Assembly: GCA_023231005.1 (NCBI GenBank) | Contig: JALNWG010000020.1 | Span: 1-60,839 of the forward strand | Reading direction: 5' to 3' | Length of the DNA stretch: 60,839 nt | Source: Bacteroidales bacterium | Lineage (GTDB): Bacteria; Bacteroidota; Bacteroidia; Bacteroidales; FEN-979 | Shown here: positions 14,789-23,368 of the stretch, piece after piece | Layout: every line of letters starts with the position of its first letter | Position numbering within the stretch: the stretch's first letter is position 1 | Notes under the pieces: model-generated | Told to the model about the DNA's origin: nothing | Database searches by the model: none | What the model saw: only the letters and a program-made list of their open reading frames with translations | Translations under genes and position numbers: made by a program

Positions 14789-16761
14789 CAGATTGAAACT
14801 ATCTCGTTAATAATTTGAGGATCGGAAAAACCAGCCAGACTGATGGCCATGCTGCGGCATACAGCCACACAGGAACCACAACCCTGGCATACTCCTTCAT
14901 TTATTTTGGCAACGGTTCGCATTTCTTTTGAACCACGGCTCATCGGTATTTCTTCGGTCACGATGGCCCCATAAGGACAAACCTTGACACAGTTCTGACA
15001 TCCGGAACAAAATTCGTTGTTCACAGAGGAGATCATTGGATCTTTCTTCATGGTATCCCCTGAAAAAAGCCCGCAAACTTTCGCAGCGCAAGCTGAGGCC
15101 TGAGCTACTGTGTCGGGAATATCTTTCGGGGCTTGTGTACAACCAGCCAGAAAAATGCCTGCCTTGGCGGTTTCAACTGGACGAAGCTTAGGGTGAGCTT
15201 CCGACATATACCCGTATTTGTCGTAGGAAACACCGAGTAAACGTGCAAGATCAGGGTTATCCTTGTTGGGAATAACGGCAGTAGCAAGAACCACAAGGTC
15301 TGCTACTACTTCCACTACCTGACCGATCTGCGCATCTTCCCCACGCACAATCAGTTTGTCTCCTTTTTTATAAATCTTCGAAACCCGGCCACGTAAATAG
15401 GTAGCTGCAGTATCCACCTGGGCTTTCTTTACAAATTCTTCGTATCCTTTGCCGGCTGCCCGGATATCCATATAAAACACATAGGAATGGGAACCAGGTA
15501 CCTTATGATGCAAGAGAATCGTATGTTTGGTCGTGTACATACAGCAGATCTTCGAACAGTACTCAATTCCCTTGGCTTCGTCGCGGGAACCAATACATTT
15601 GATGAAGACCACATTCTTTGGAACTTGCCCATCGGAAGGACGAATTGGAACTCCACCGGTGGGACCATTGGCAGAAACCATCCGTTCAAATTCGAGGGAA
15701 GTGATGATGTCCTTAAATCGGCCAACACCATATTCTTCGTAGGGTTTTGGATCCCAGAGACTGTAACCGGTGGCCACAACCACTGCACCAATTTCCCGTT
15801 CTATGATCTCATCTTGCATTTTATAGTCGATAGAACCTTTTTCGCATACTTTGGCACAAATTCCGCACTTCCCCTTAGTAAGCATGTTGCAATGTTCGGC
15901 ATCGATTACGGGTTTGTTGGGTACTGCCTGTGGAAAAGGAGTATAAATCGCTTTCCGTTTGTCGATGCCCATATTGTACTCGTTGGGGACCTTCACCGGA
16001 CATTTCTGCCAGCAGGCACCACAACCGGTACAGGTCTTGAAGTTAACATACGAAGCTTTTTTCTTGATCTTGGCTTTATAATTTCCAACAAAACCTTCGA
16101 GTTCAAGCACTTCAGCATAAGGAATAAGTTCAATATAGGGATGAGAAGCCACATCCACCATTTTTGGCGTAAGGATGCACTGCGAACAGTCAAGCGTTGG
16201 AAAAGTTTCATCAAGCTGTGCCATCTTCCCTCCGATAGAAGGACTTTTCTCTACCAGTACCACGGGAATTCGTGCGTCGGCAATGTCAAGTGCAGCCTGA
16301 ATTCCAGCAATACCTCCACCAATCACAAGGGCCCGCTTGGTCACCGGTACCGAAATCTCATGCAGCTGCTCGTTGGCAATTGATTTTGCCACAGCCATCC
16401 GTACAAGGTCGATGGCTTTTTCGGTCGCTGCTTTCTTATCTTTTTGATGTACCCACGACGAATGTTCGCGAATGTTGGCTATTTCCAACAGGTATGGATT
16501 CATCCCTGCATCGAAAAGGGCTTTTCTGAAGGTCTTTTCATGCATCCTCGGTGAACAGGCGGCCACCACAACAGAAGTAAGCCGGTACTGAATAATGGCA
16601 TCCCGGATCTGTTGCTGACCCGGATCAGAACACATGTACTTATAGTTTGTGGCAAATTTGACTTCTTTAATCCGCTTAACTTCTTCAACAACTTGATTTA
16701 CATCGACAAAATCGGCAATATTGGCACCGCAAAAACAAACGAAAACACCTACTCTGGCCAT
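14788..16761 (-). CDS. hdrA: Heterodisulfide reductase subunit A-like flavoprotein
   Basis: A 657-residue HdrA-type protein carrying the FAD proposed to bifurcate electrons. Order: an N-terminal Cys-rich segment (VFVCFCGANI), an FAD-binding GGGIAGIQAALDIADA motif (residues about 148-163), FPTLDCSQCILTPKM, a ferredoxin-like insert (CTGCGACWQKCPVKVP and CNMLTKGKCGICAKVC), a second nucleotide-binding region and two C-terminal [4Fe-4S] motifs (CSGCQNCVKVCPYGAI, CQGCGSCVAVC). No in-frame TGA or selenocysteine is needed, and all cluster cysteines are present. It is translationally coupled to hdrB and mvhD by one-base stop/start overlaps. The complex would couple NADH oxidation to ferredoxin reduction and to disulfide reduction at HdrB; the disulfide substrate is unknown. 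Confidence 0.93.
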   Translation of the reverse strand: MARVGVFVCFCGANIADFVDVNQVVEEVKRIKEVKFATNYKYMCSDPGQQQIRDAIIQYRLTSVVVAACSPRMHEKTFRKALFDAGMNPYLLEIANIREHSSWVHQKDKKAATEKAIDLVRMAVAKSIANEQLHEISVPVTKRALVIGGGIAGIQAALDIADARIPVVLVEKSPSIGGKMAQLDETFPTLDCSQCILTPKMVDVASHPYIELIPYAEVLELEGFVGNYKAKIKKKASYVNFKTCTGCGACWQKCPVKVPNEYNMGIDKRKAIYTPFPQAVPNKPVIDAEHCNMLTKGKCGICAKVCEKGSIDYKMQDEIIEREIGAVVVATGYSLWDPKPYEEYGVGRFKDIITSLEFERMVSANGPTGGVPIRPSDGQVPKNVVFIKCIGSRDEAKGIEYCSKICCMYTTKHTILLHHKVPGSHSYVFYMDIRAAGKGYEEFVKKAQVDTAATYLRGRVSKIYKKGDKLIVRGEDAQIGQVVEVVADLVVLATAVIPNKDNPDLARLLGVSYDKYGYMSEAHPKLRPVETAKAGIFLAGCTQAPKDIPDTVAQASACAAKVCGLFSGDTMKKDPMISSVNNEFCSGCQNCVKVCPYGAIVTEEIPMSRGSKEMRTVAKINEGVCQGCGSCVAVCRSMAISLAGFSDPQIINEIVSI

Positions 16762-17705
16762 TATGCAACCTCACTTTCTGCTTCAACAGCTTTTTTGGTT
16801 TTTTTACTTTTTTCAGGTTCTGGTTCAATTTTCCCGATGTTAGCCAAAGCCTTTTCAACAGGAATGATGTTTTTATTGAACATCAGGTCTTTTTCAGGCA
16901 TACCGAAGGCAAGAGCCATCAGCTGCGTGAAATAAAAGATCGGAAGATCAAACTTCTTTCCCGAATGTTTTTCTGCGCCCGGTTGACGCATATCGAGGTT
17001 AGACTGACAAAGCGGACAAGCTACCACAATGGCATGAGCGCCGCTCTCTTTGGCCATTTCCAGAATTTTGCTCGTAAGTGTAAGCACCACTTCCGAGTTG
17101 GAGATACTGAAAGAAGCACCACAACATTCGGTTTTATAATCAAAATCGGTAGCTTTGGCTCCCAACGCTTCAACAATATGATCCATCGACATGGGGTATT
17201 CGGGTGAATCAAATTGGGTTACTGCTTTCGGACGGGTTAAAAGACAACCATAATAGCAGGCTAATTTCATTCCGGCCAGAGATTTGGTAACCTGGGCCTT
17301 AATGGCCTCCAGCCCGACATCTTCGTAGCAATACTGAAGCATCGATTTGATAGCTACCTTGCCCTGATAGGTCCCTTCCTCAATGATGGTGGAGTTGATC
17401 TCTTTGGCTAATTCCGGATTTTCATCCATGTGAATCTTGGTCACTTTCATACGCTGATAACAAGAAGCGCAGGGGATGGCCATGGTAGTATTATCAAGTT
17501 TTTCTGCCAACACAAGGTTGCGCAGAGGGAGTGCATACGCCAGACTTTCACTCATGGTATGGGCTGAAGTGGCACCACAACAGTTCCAGTCGGGAATATC
17601 CTCCAGCTGGACACCCAGGCGTTGCATGACCATTCTCACGGTTTTTTCGAATTCTTCACTGGTACCGTGTGCGGAACAACCCGGGAAATAAGTTAATTTC
17701 TTCAT
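16761..17705 (-). CDS. hdrB: Heterodisulfide reductase subunit B-like catalytic protein
   Basis: A 314-residue protein with two CCG domains, the motif that binds the unusual [4Fe-4S] clusters cleaving disulfides in HdrB. Visible features are FPGCSAHGT, then WNCCGATSAH, CYYGCLLTRP, TECCGASFSI and CPLCQSN. A lysine- and glutamate-rich tail of about 25 residues (from about 290) follows the domain and is unusual. HdrB is the site of disulfide reduction in HdrABC. In non-methanogens the substrate is not coenzyme M-S-S-coenzyme B; a DsrC-like or other thiol is possible. It overlaps hdrA by one base and follows hdrC after 12 bases. Confidence 0.92.
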   Translation of the reverse strand: MKKLTYFPGCSAHGTSEEFEKTVRMVMQRLGVQLEDIPDWNCCGATSAHTMSESLAYALPLRNLVLAEKLDNTTMAIPCASCYQRMKVTKIHMDENPELAKEINSTIIEEGTYQGKVAIKSMLQYCYEDVGLEAIKAQVTKSLAGMKLACYYGCLLTRPKAVTQFDSPEYPMSMDHIVEALGAKATDFDYKTECCGASFSISNSEVVLTLTSKILEMAKESGAHAIVVACPLCQSNLDMRQPGAEKHSGKKFDLPIFYFTQLMALAFGMPEKDLMFNKNIIPVEKALANIGKIEPEPEKSKKTKKAVEAESEVA

Positions 17706-17717
17706 GTCGGAATCAGA

Positions 17718-18290
17718 TTATTGATGCTTCTTTTCCAATTTGTCAGCTAATTTGAACATGCGGCGGATGGCCTTAATGCTCTTTACTGGTTTTACCAATA
17801 GGGGTATTTTCCCTTTGAGCAACGCCACCGGGGCCAGGTTCATGTCTTTGAAAAGATCGCGGGTACGGATATTATGTTCGGCCATCAATCGAAGCTCATA
17901 ACTACGACCGTAAAGTTTGATCATATCGAGGAAAATATTGTGGAATTTCCGGATCGATTTCACCTTCTTGGTATTGTTCACATAATTCTCTTCAATGGCG
18001 ATATGCCGGATGGCTTCCATTACTGCCGGAATCTCTATTTGGCGAGGGCAGCGACCTGAACATGCAGAACAGGTCAGACAAAACCAGGTGGAATTGGCCA
18101 TATATACTGTTTCCTTTTGCCCTAGTTTTATAAGTTGCATGATTTCCCTGGGAGGAAAATCCATGTATTGCGATACCGGACAGGTAGAAACGCATTTACC
18201 ACACTGGTAGCACTCGAGCACATTGGCTCCGCTTCGTTTGTTCACTTCGGCCAGTAAGGTATTTTTTTCCTGTAATCCAAGTGTGATCAT
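17718..18290 (-). CDS. hdrC: Heterodisulfide reductase subunit C-like iron-sulfur protein
   Basis: A 190-residue HdrC protein, the electron link between HdrA and HdrB. It has two [4Fe-4S] ferredoxin motifs, CYQCGKCVSTCPVSQYM (about residues 26-42) and CLTCSACSGRCPRQIEI (about 71-87), then a helical C-terminal half. It is the first gene of the operon, read leftward. The start at 18290 has a purine-rich AGAAAG just upstream and sits about 20 bases after a predicted transcription start. Confidence 0.92.
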   Translation of the reverse strand: MITLGLQEKNTLLAEVNKRSGANVLECYQCGKCVSTCPVSQYMDFPPREIMQLIKLGQKETVYMANSTWFCLTCSACSGRCPRQIEIPAVMEAIRHIAIEENYVNNTKKVKSIRKFHNIFLDMIKLYGRSYELRLMAEHNIRTRDLFKDMNLAPVALLKGKIPLLVKPVKSIKAIRRMFKLADKLEKKHQ

Positions 18291-18316
18291 CTTTCTTTGT
18301 TAATTAATTCACAGTA

Positions 18317-18345
18317 CAAAGTTATGAAAATTTCGTTTGGACAAA
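18317..18345 (-). promoter_or_regulatory. Predicted Bacteroidota promoter of the hdrCBA-flxDCBA operon
   Basis: Read on the minus strand, TTTG (18345-18342) is followed after 17 bases by TAACTTTG (18324-18317), an exact match to the TAnnTTTG -7 box. It predicts a start near 18310 and a 5' leader of about 20 bases before hdrC. The same -7 octamer lies before nuoA and exbB. Confidence 0.65.
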
Positions 18346-18427
18346 TTCTAAATTATCATTTTGTTTTAACCATCAGGATTTACCAGAAACATTCTTTTTT
18401 ATATGATTTATTTTAAAGAAAAAATGG

Positions 18428-18445
18428 CCTCTGGTTCAACCGAGG
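18428..18445. other. Small bulged hairpin in the hdrC / sensor-kinase divergent spacer
   Basis: CCTC and GAGG, with an inner GGT/ACC pair and one bulged T, form an 18-base hairpin. It lies between the leftward hdrC promoter and the rightward kinase gene. There is no U-tract on either side. It could be an operator or a divider between the two transcripts. The rest of this 263-base spacer is AT-rich with no open frame of note. Confidence 0.35.
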
Positions 18446-18473
18446 TGCAATGATAAGAAATGATTTAGTCTTT

Positions 18474-18498
18474 TGTATATATAAATAATTTATCTTTA
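18474..18498 (+). promoter_or_regulatory. Weak candidate promoter of the sensor-kinase pair
   Basis: A TTG-containing TTTTG run (18471-18475) is followed after about 15 bases by TATCTTTA (18491-18498), which differs from TAnnTTTG at the last base only. It would give a leader of about 50 bases before the ATG at 18554. Confidence 0.3.
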
Positions 18499-18553
18499 TC
18501 ATAATTATTCTTTCATAACAAGCATTAAGTAATGCCATAATCCAGACAAATCT

Positions 18554-20320
18554 ATGGGAATTGACATCCGTACGATAGTGATCATGCTTGGGTTTACAAA
18601 TTTGATTCAGGTGTTGGTACTTTTTTACCAGTACCAGACTAATAAATCTTATCAGGGAATTGGCTGGTGGCTATTGTGGAGCATTGCCGAAATCATTGGG
18701 TTTTCAGCAATGCTCCTGCGAGATGTCCCATCCTTATTCCCGATCGTTATCATTGTTCAAAATTCATTTATCGTCACCGGAACTATTTTCATTTATTTCG
18801 GCGTACGTCGGTTCTTCGGCAAAAACTTGAATCTGAAGATAATTTTGCCTTTTGGGGGGATCTTTATTTCTTTGTTACTCTTCTTTTTTTTCATCAAAAA
18901 TGATATTCAGGTACGCGGAGGAATTATCAGTTCTGCCTTGACAATTATATCTTTTCTTACCGCTTTCTGTCTATTCGATAATAAAAACCGCTCAATCAGT
19001 ATTTCTGTATTAAATTATATTGCGATTGTTTTTCTGATTCATGGAAGTGTTTTTCTGTATCGGACCTTGATGATATGTTTGGGGACTTCTGTCGGAACTT
19101 TTTTTACTCCCACGCTATTCAATGTCCTCCCCTTTTTCGACGCGATCATTGTCGGACTCGCATGGACTTTCGGTTTTATCATCATGATAAATCAACGATT
19201 GTATGCCGAGATGTCGGAGGCCAAACGGGAACTGCAATTAATTTTCAATACCAGTCCCGATGCAGCCATTATTACCCGCATGAATGATGGCCTGATTGCG
19301 GAAATCAATGAAGGCTTTACTGCCCTAACCGGGTATTCCCGGGAAGATATTTCCGGAAAATCAATCTACGATATTGATCTTTGGAAAAATATTACTGACC
19401 GGGAAAAATTAGTTGAAACTCTCAAGGGAAAAAGTTACTGCAATAATTTTGAAGCCGAATTCGTGCGAAAAAACGGCACAGAAGCCTCCGGACTGATGTC
19501 TACTAAAATTATCAACCTTCAGGATGTTCCGCATATCATCAGCATCGTGCATGACATTACCGAACGGAAGAAAACAGAGGAAGAGATAAATCTTCTCAAT
19601 TCAAATCTTGAAAAGAAAGTCAATGAACGTACGGCTGAACTCCTTTTTGCCAATAAAGAATTGGAAGCATTTTCCTATTCGGTTTCACACGACCTTCGGG
19701 CCCCATTGCGTGGTATCGACGGTTTTACCAGCATCCTGATCAATGAATACCACGACCGCCTTGATGATGAGGGAAAAAAAATCTGCTCAATAATCAGGGA
19801 AAACACGCGACGAATGGGGCAACTCATTGAAGATCTTCTGACTTTTTCGAGGCTGAATCGAACTGAAATACAAAAATCAGTGATAGATATGAAAACCTTG
19901 GTTAATTCCATTTATTATGAAATCACAGACAATGAAATGCGGGCTAAGATTACCCTTAATATTAACGAACTCTGCACTGCCAAAGGCGATCCGAATATGA
20001 TGCGGCAGGTTCTTATCAATCTTCTTTCTAATGCCATTAAATTTTCTTCCAAAAAGGAACAAATCGAAATCAATGTTCGTTGCAAACGGGAAGAGAAACG
20101 ATGCGTCTATTGCATTCAGGATAACGGAGCAGGTTTTGATATGAGGTATGTAGATAAACTATTTGGCGTTTTTCAGCGTCTTCATAGCCTCAATGAATTT
20201 TCTGGAACGGGAGTCGGTCTGGCTATTGTTCAAAGCATCATCGTTCGTCATGGCGGAGAAGTATGGGCAGAAGGAGAGATCGATTATGGAGCGAAATTTT
20301 ATTTTTCTTTGCCAAATTAA
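18554..20320 (+). CDS. Membrane sensor histidine kinase (multi-TM, PAS, HisKA, HATPase)
   Basis: A 588-residue kinase. Residues 1-213 form about seven membrane helices without a recognised ligand-binding domain. A PAS domain spans about 226-340, ending in VHDITERKK, followed by a coiled-coil linker. The HisKA domain has the phospho-acceptor His379 in SVSHDLRAPLRGI. The HATPase has LINLLSNAIKFS, DNGAGFDM and a GTGVGLAIV glycine box. There is no receiver domain. The likely partner is the next gene, 27 bases downstream, which begins with a receiver. The signal is unknown; location next to the hdr-flx operon, transcribed away from it, allows a redox or energy role as a guess. Confidence 0.88.
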   Translation: MGIDIRTIVIMLGFTNLIQVLVLFYQYQTNKSYQGIGWWLLWSIAEIIGFSAMLLRDVPSLFPIVIIVQNSFIVTGTIFIYFGVRRFFGKNLNLKIILPFGGIFISLLLFFFFIKNDIQVRGGIISSALTIISFLTAFCLFDNKNRSISISVLNYIAIVFLIHGSVFLYRTLMICLGTSVGTFFTPTLFNVLPFFDAIIVGLAWTFGFIIMINQRLYAEMSEAKRELQLIFNTSPDAAIITRMNDGLIAEINEGFTALTGYSREDISGKSIYDIDLWKNITDREKLVETLKGKSYCNNFEAEFVRKNGTEASGLMSTKIINLQDVPHIISIVHDITERKKTEEEINLLNSNLEKKVNERTAELLFANKELEAFSYSVSHDLRAPLRGIDGFTSILINEYHDRLDDEGKKICSIIRENTRRMGQLIEDLLTFSRLNRTEIQKSVIDMKTLVNSIYYEITDNEMRAKITLNINELCTAKGDPNMMRQVLINLLSNAIKFSSKKEQIEINVRCKREEKRCVYCIQDNGAGFDMRYVDKLFGVFQRLHSLNEFSGTGVGLAIVQSIIVRHGGEVWAEGEIDYGAKFYFSLPN

Positions 20321-20347
20321 TTTAATTTTGATAATCAATTAATTAAT

Positions 20348-23302
20348 ATGGACTCTGAATACCGGATACTGATTGTTGAGGACCTCCCGACCGATGTATT
20401 GCTTGTTGAACGAGAACTGAAAAAAGTGCTGGCGAAATTCACCATAAAAGTAGTGGAGACTGAGGGTGATTTTTTGATTGCACTGGAACAATTCAATCCC
20501 GACTTAGTTATTTCAGATTACCAAATGCCAGGTTTCAATGGTTTAACCGCTTTAAATATAACGCTGAAAAAAGCACCGTTAACTCCTGTTATTATTGCCA
20601 CCGGATCAATGAATGAAGAAACAGCCGTTTTATGTATGAAATCCGGCGCTTCTGATTATGTGATCAAGGAACATTTACTCAGGTTGGGGCCGGCTGTTAT
20701 TAACGCTCTTGAACAGAAAAAAAATAAAGAAGAAAAAATTCAGGCCGAAGCAACCCTAAAAGAAAAAGATAAGGCATTACAAAGGAGTGAAGAACGGTAC
20801 CGGACAATTGCCAGGATGAGCTCTGAATTTGCATATTCCTGCATATATAACGATGACAATAAATATACGGTAGATTGGATTACCGATGCCTTTTTCACCA
20901 TTTCGGGATATACGGAATCCGAATTACAAAAACAGGGGTGCTGGATGTTCATCACCCATCCTGATGATCGTGAATTCGCAACAGAACCTCTCAGAAAGCT
21001 GAAGATCAGAGAAAACGATATCCGCCAGTTCCGTATCATTACCAAAGCTGGAAATGTTCTTTATATAATAAACCACATGGAATGTCTGGAGGACCTCCAG
21101 GCACCTGGAGGCATCAGACTTTACGGTGCAGTACTTGACATTACCCAGCAAAAACAGATTGAAAAGAAACTGAAAGAAAATGAAGAAAAATTCAGAACCA
21201 TTTTTGAGGGATCTCCCATTGGAATTGAATTATATGATAGCAACGGCTTTCAGATAACTGCAAACAAGGCTTCCTTTGAAATCTTTGGTATTCATGATGA
21301 CAGCTCTGCCGGATTCAACCTTTTTGAGGGGACCAGTCTGAATGAAGAGTTAAAGCAGAAATTGCGGCAGGGTGAAACAATCAGTTATCAGATAGCCTTT
21401 GATTTTGACCGGGTCAGGAAATTAAAACAATATAACACCAGTAGAACCGGAAAAGGAGAAATGGAGTATGTCATTACCCCGCTTCAAGGTCATGAAAAAG
21501 AAAATTTTATGGGCTACTTGCTTCAGGTCCAGGAAATCACTGAAAGAAAAAAAGCCGAAAAAATACAGCAGGTGTTATACAACATCTCCAATGCTATTGT
21601 TACGACCAGGGATGTAGAAGAACTGATCGGTATTATCCGGAAAGAACTTGGTACCTTAGTTGATACCACCAACTTTTTTGTGGCATTTTTTGATGAAACG
21701 ACCGGGATGCTCTCTTCCCCTTATACCCAAGATGAGAAAGACGAAATGACTTCCTGGTCTGCGGCGGAGTCCATGACCGGTTACGTCATTAAACAGAACA
21801 AGCCCATTTTAGTTACTCCGAAAGAAAGCAAGGAGTTGGTTCGTTCTGGAATAATTAAAATTATTGGAAATCCTTCGATGTGCTGGCTCGGGGTCCCGAT
21901 GCACATGGATGGAAAGGTAATTGGTGCCTTTGTGGTCCAGAGTTATGATAATCCCCAGGCATATTCAGAGAAAGACATGGAGATTCTTGAATTTATCTCA
22001 GACCAGATCAGTTTGTCTATTCAGCGAAAGCAAACCGAGCAGGATCTGATCATGGCAAAAGAAAAAGCCCAGGAATCAGACCGCCTCAAATCAGCGTTTT
22101 TGGCTAATATGTCGCATGAAATCCGAACTCCGATGAATGCCATCGTCGGTTTTACTGAGATGCTTTCCGATCCAACTCTTTCCGTTGATTTACGATTACG
22201 ATATTGTGATATTATTCAATCCCGTTCTGACGATTTGCTGCATCTGGTAAATGATATCCTCGAAATCTCCAGGATCGAATCGGGAAATATTACGATCATG
22301 ACCAGTAAAGTGAATCTAAATCTCCTGGTAGAAGAAATCGAAATGGTAAGTCGCGAAAAATTGCATCGGGCAAATAAATCCCATCTTCGTTTAACATTAC
22401 ACAAACCGCTTCTTTCAGGCAATGATCTTCTGTTCAGCGATCCATATATTCTGAAGCAGGTTTTTTTCAACCTGATTGATAATGCCATCAAATTTACCGA
22501 CTTCGGGGAGATCAGTTTTGGGTATCAATTACCAGAAAACGGTTTGCTTACCTGTTTTGTAACCGATACGGGAATCGGTATTTCTTCGGAAAACCAACAA
22601 ATTATCTTCGAACATTTCCGCCAGGGTGATCTACATAACAGTCGCATTTATGGGGGTACCGGTCTGGGGCTATCCATCTGTAAAGGATCGCTTTCCTTAT
22701 TGGGAGGCAATATCCGGGTAGAATCCATACCCGGGAAAGGAAGTACATTCTATTTTACCTTGCCCTTTATTCTGCCGGATGCCGCCATTCCTGACAGTTC
22801 ATTTGGGAAGCAACATCCGCAACCACAACTTTCTAAAAAACAATCTCTCCTTCAAGAGGAAAAGGACCAACCAGCGTCTTCTCCTGTCCGTCAGGTAAAC
22901 GGAATCTATAATTGGTCTGATAAAAAGATTCTGTTGGTAGAAGATGAACCATCAAACATGGAATTCCTGACCATTATTTTGGGCAGAACCGGGGCTGAAC
23001 TGGTTTGTGCATACAACGGAAAAGAACTACGGAATTATTTTGGCCAGCTTGATTCGTTCGACCTGGTATTACTCGATGTCAGATTACCCGATGCCAGTGG
23101 CTGGGAATTGACAAAAGAGATCAAGGCCATCAGACCCGAATTAACGGTGATTTCACAAACGGCCTACGCCATGTCGACTGATCGGGAAAAAAGCAAATCA
23201 GTGGGATGCGACGATTATATTTCTAAACCGATTAATAAGAATCAGTTTTTGGAATTGTTGTCGAAATATCTAGGAAAACCCAGCAAGAATACGAAAAATT
23301 AA
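20348..23302 (+). CDS. Hybrid sensor kinase: REC-PAS-PAS-GAF-HisKA-HATPase-REC
   Basis: A 984-residue soluble hybrid kinase. The N-terminal receiver has Asp57 in VISDYQMPGF. Two PAS domains follow (about 150-270 and 275-400, the second ending EITERKKAE). A GAF domain lies at about 410-565, and HisKA has His590 in MSHEIRTPMNAIVGF. HATPase has LIDNAIKF, DTGIGI and GTGLGLSI, and the C-terminal receiver has Asp910 in LLDVRLPDASG. No membrane helix and no DNA-binding output are present, so a further response regulator elsewhere is expected. The N-terminal receiver probably takes phosphate from the preceding membrane kinase, making a two-kinase relay. TAATTTTG at 20323-20330 resembles a -7 box, but no -33 element fits. 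A strong terminator follows. Confidence 0.88.
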   Translation: MDSEYRILIVEDLPTDVLLVERELKKVLAKFTIKVVETEGDFLIALEQFNPDLVISDYQMPGFNGLTALNITLKKAPLTPVIIATGSMNEETAVLCMKSGASDYVIKEHLLRLGPAVINALEQKKNKEEKIQAEATLKEKDKALQRSEERYRTIARMSSEFAYSCIYNDDNKYTVDWITDAFFTISGYTESELQKQGCWMFITHPDDREFATEPLRKLKIRENDIRQFRIITKAGNVLYIINHMECLEDLQAPGGIRLYGAVLDITQQKQIEKKLKENEEKFRTIFEGSPIGIELYDSNGFQITANKASFEIFGIHDDSSAGFNLFEGTSLNEELKQKLRQGETISYQIAFDFDRVRKLKQYNTSRTGKGEMEYVITPLQGHEKENFMGYLLQVQEITERKKAEKIQQVLYNISNAIVTTRDVEELIGIIRKELGTLVDTTNFFVAFFDETTGMLSSPYTQDEKDEMTSWSAAESMTGYVIKQNKPILVTPKESKELVRSGIIKIIGNPSMCWLGVPMHMDGKVIGAFVVQSYDNPQAYSEKDMEILEFISDQISLSIQRKQTEQDLIMAKEKAQESDRLKSAFLANMSHEIRTPMNAIVGFTEMLSDPTLSVDLRLRYCDIIQSRSDDLLHLVNDILEISRIESGNITIMTSKVNLNLLVEEIEMVSREKLHRANKSHLRLTLHKPLLSGNDLLFSDPYILKQVFFNLIDNAIKFTDFGEISFGYQLPENGLLTCFVTDTGIGISSENQQIIFEHFRQGDLHNSRIYGGTGLGLSICKGSLSLLGGNIRVESIPGKGSTFYFTLPFILPDAAIPDSSFGKQHPQPQLSKKQSLLQEEKDQPASSPVRQVNGIYNWSDKKILLVEDEPSNMEFLTIILGRTGAELVCAYNGKELRNYFGQLDSFDLVLLDVRLPDASGWELTKEIKAIRPELTVISQTAYAMSTDREKSKSVGCDDYISKPINKNQFLELLSKYLGKPSKNTKN

Positions 23303-23352
23303 AAGAGGCGACATTTCTGCCGCCTCTTCTTCATTCATTTTTTTGAATGATT
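23303..23352. terminator. Bidirectional terminator between the hybrid kinase and tonB
   Basis: AAGAGGCG (23303-23310) pairs with CGCCTCTT (23321-23328) around a 10-base loop, starting directly after the kinase stop codon. A second small stem, TCATTC with GAATGA around a T-run, follows at about 23331-23349. A-rich sequence on one side and T-rich on the other would serve both converging transcripts. Confidence 0.7.
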
Positions 23353-23368
23353 TATCAGGAATCATTAT

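Noticed and set aside
15487..16383. Long open frame (298 codons) on the plus strand inside hdrA
   Set aside because: It is antisense to a strongly conserved iron-sulfur flavoprotein and shows no family motif or start context.
14788..16761. Selenocysteine-containing HdrA
   Set aside because: No in-frame TGA interrupts the gene and all expected cluster cysteines are encoded as Cys.
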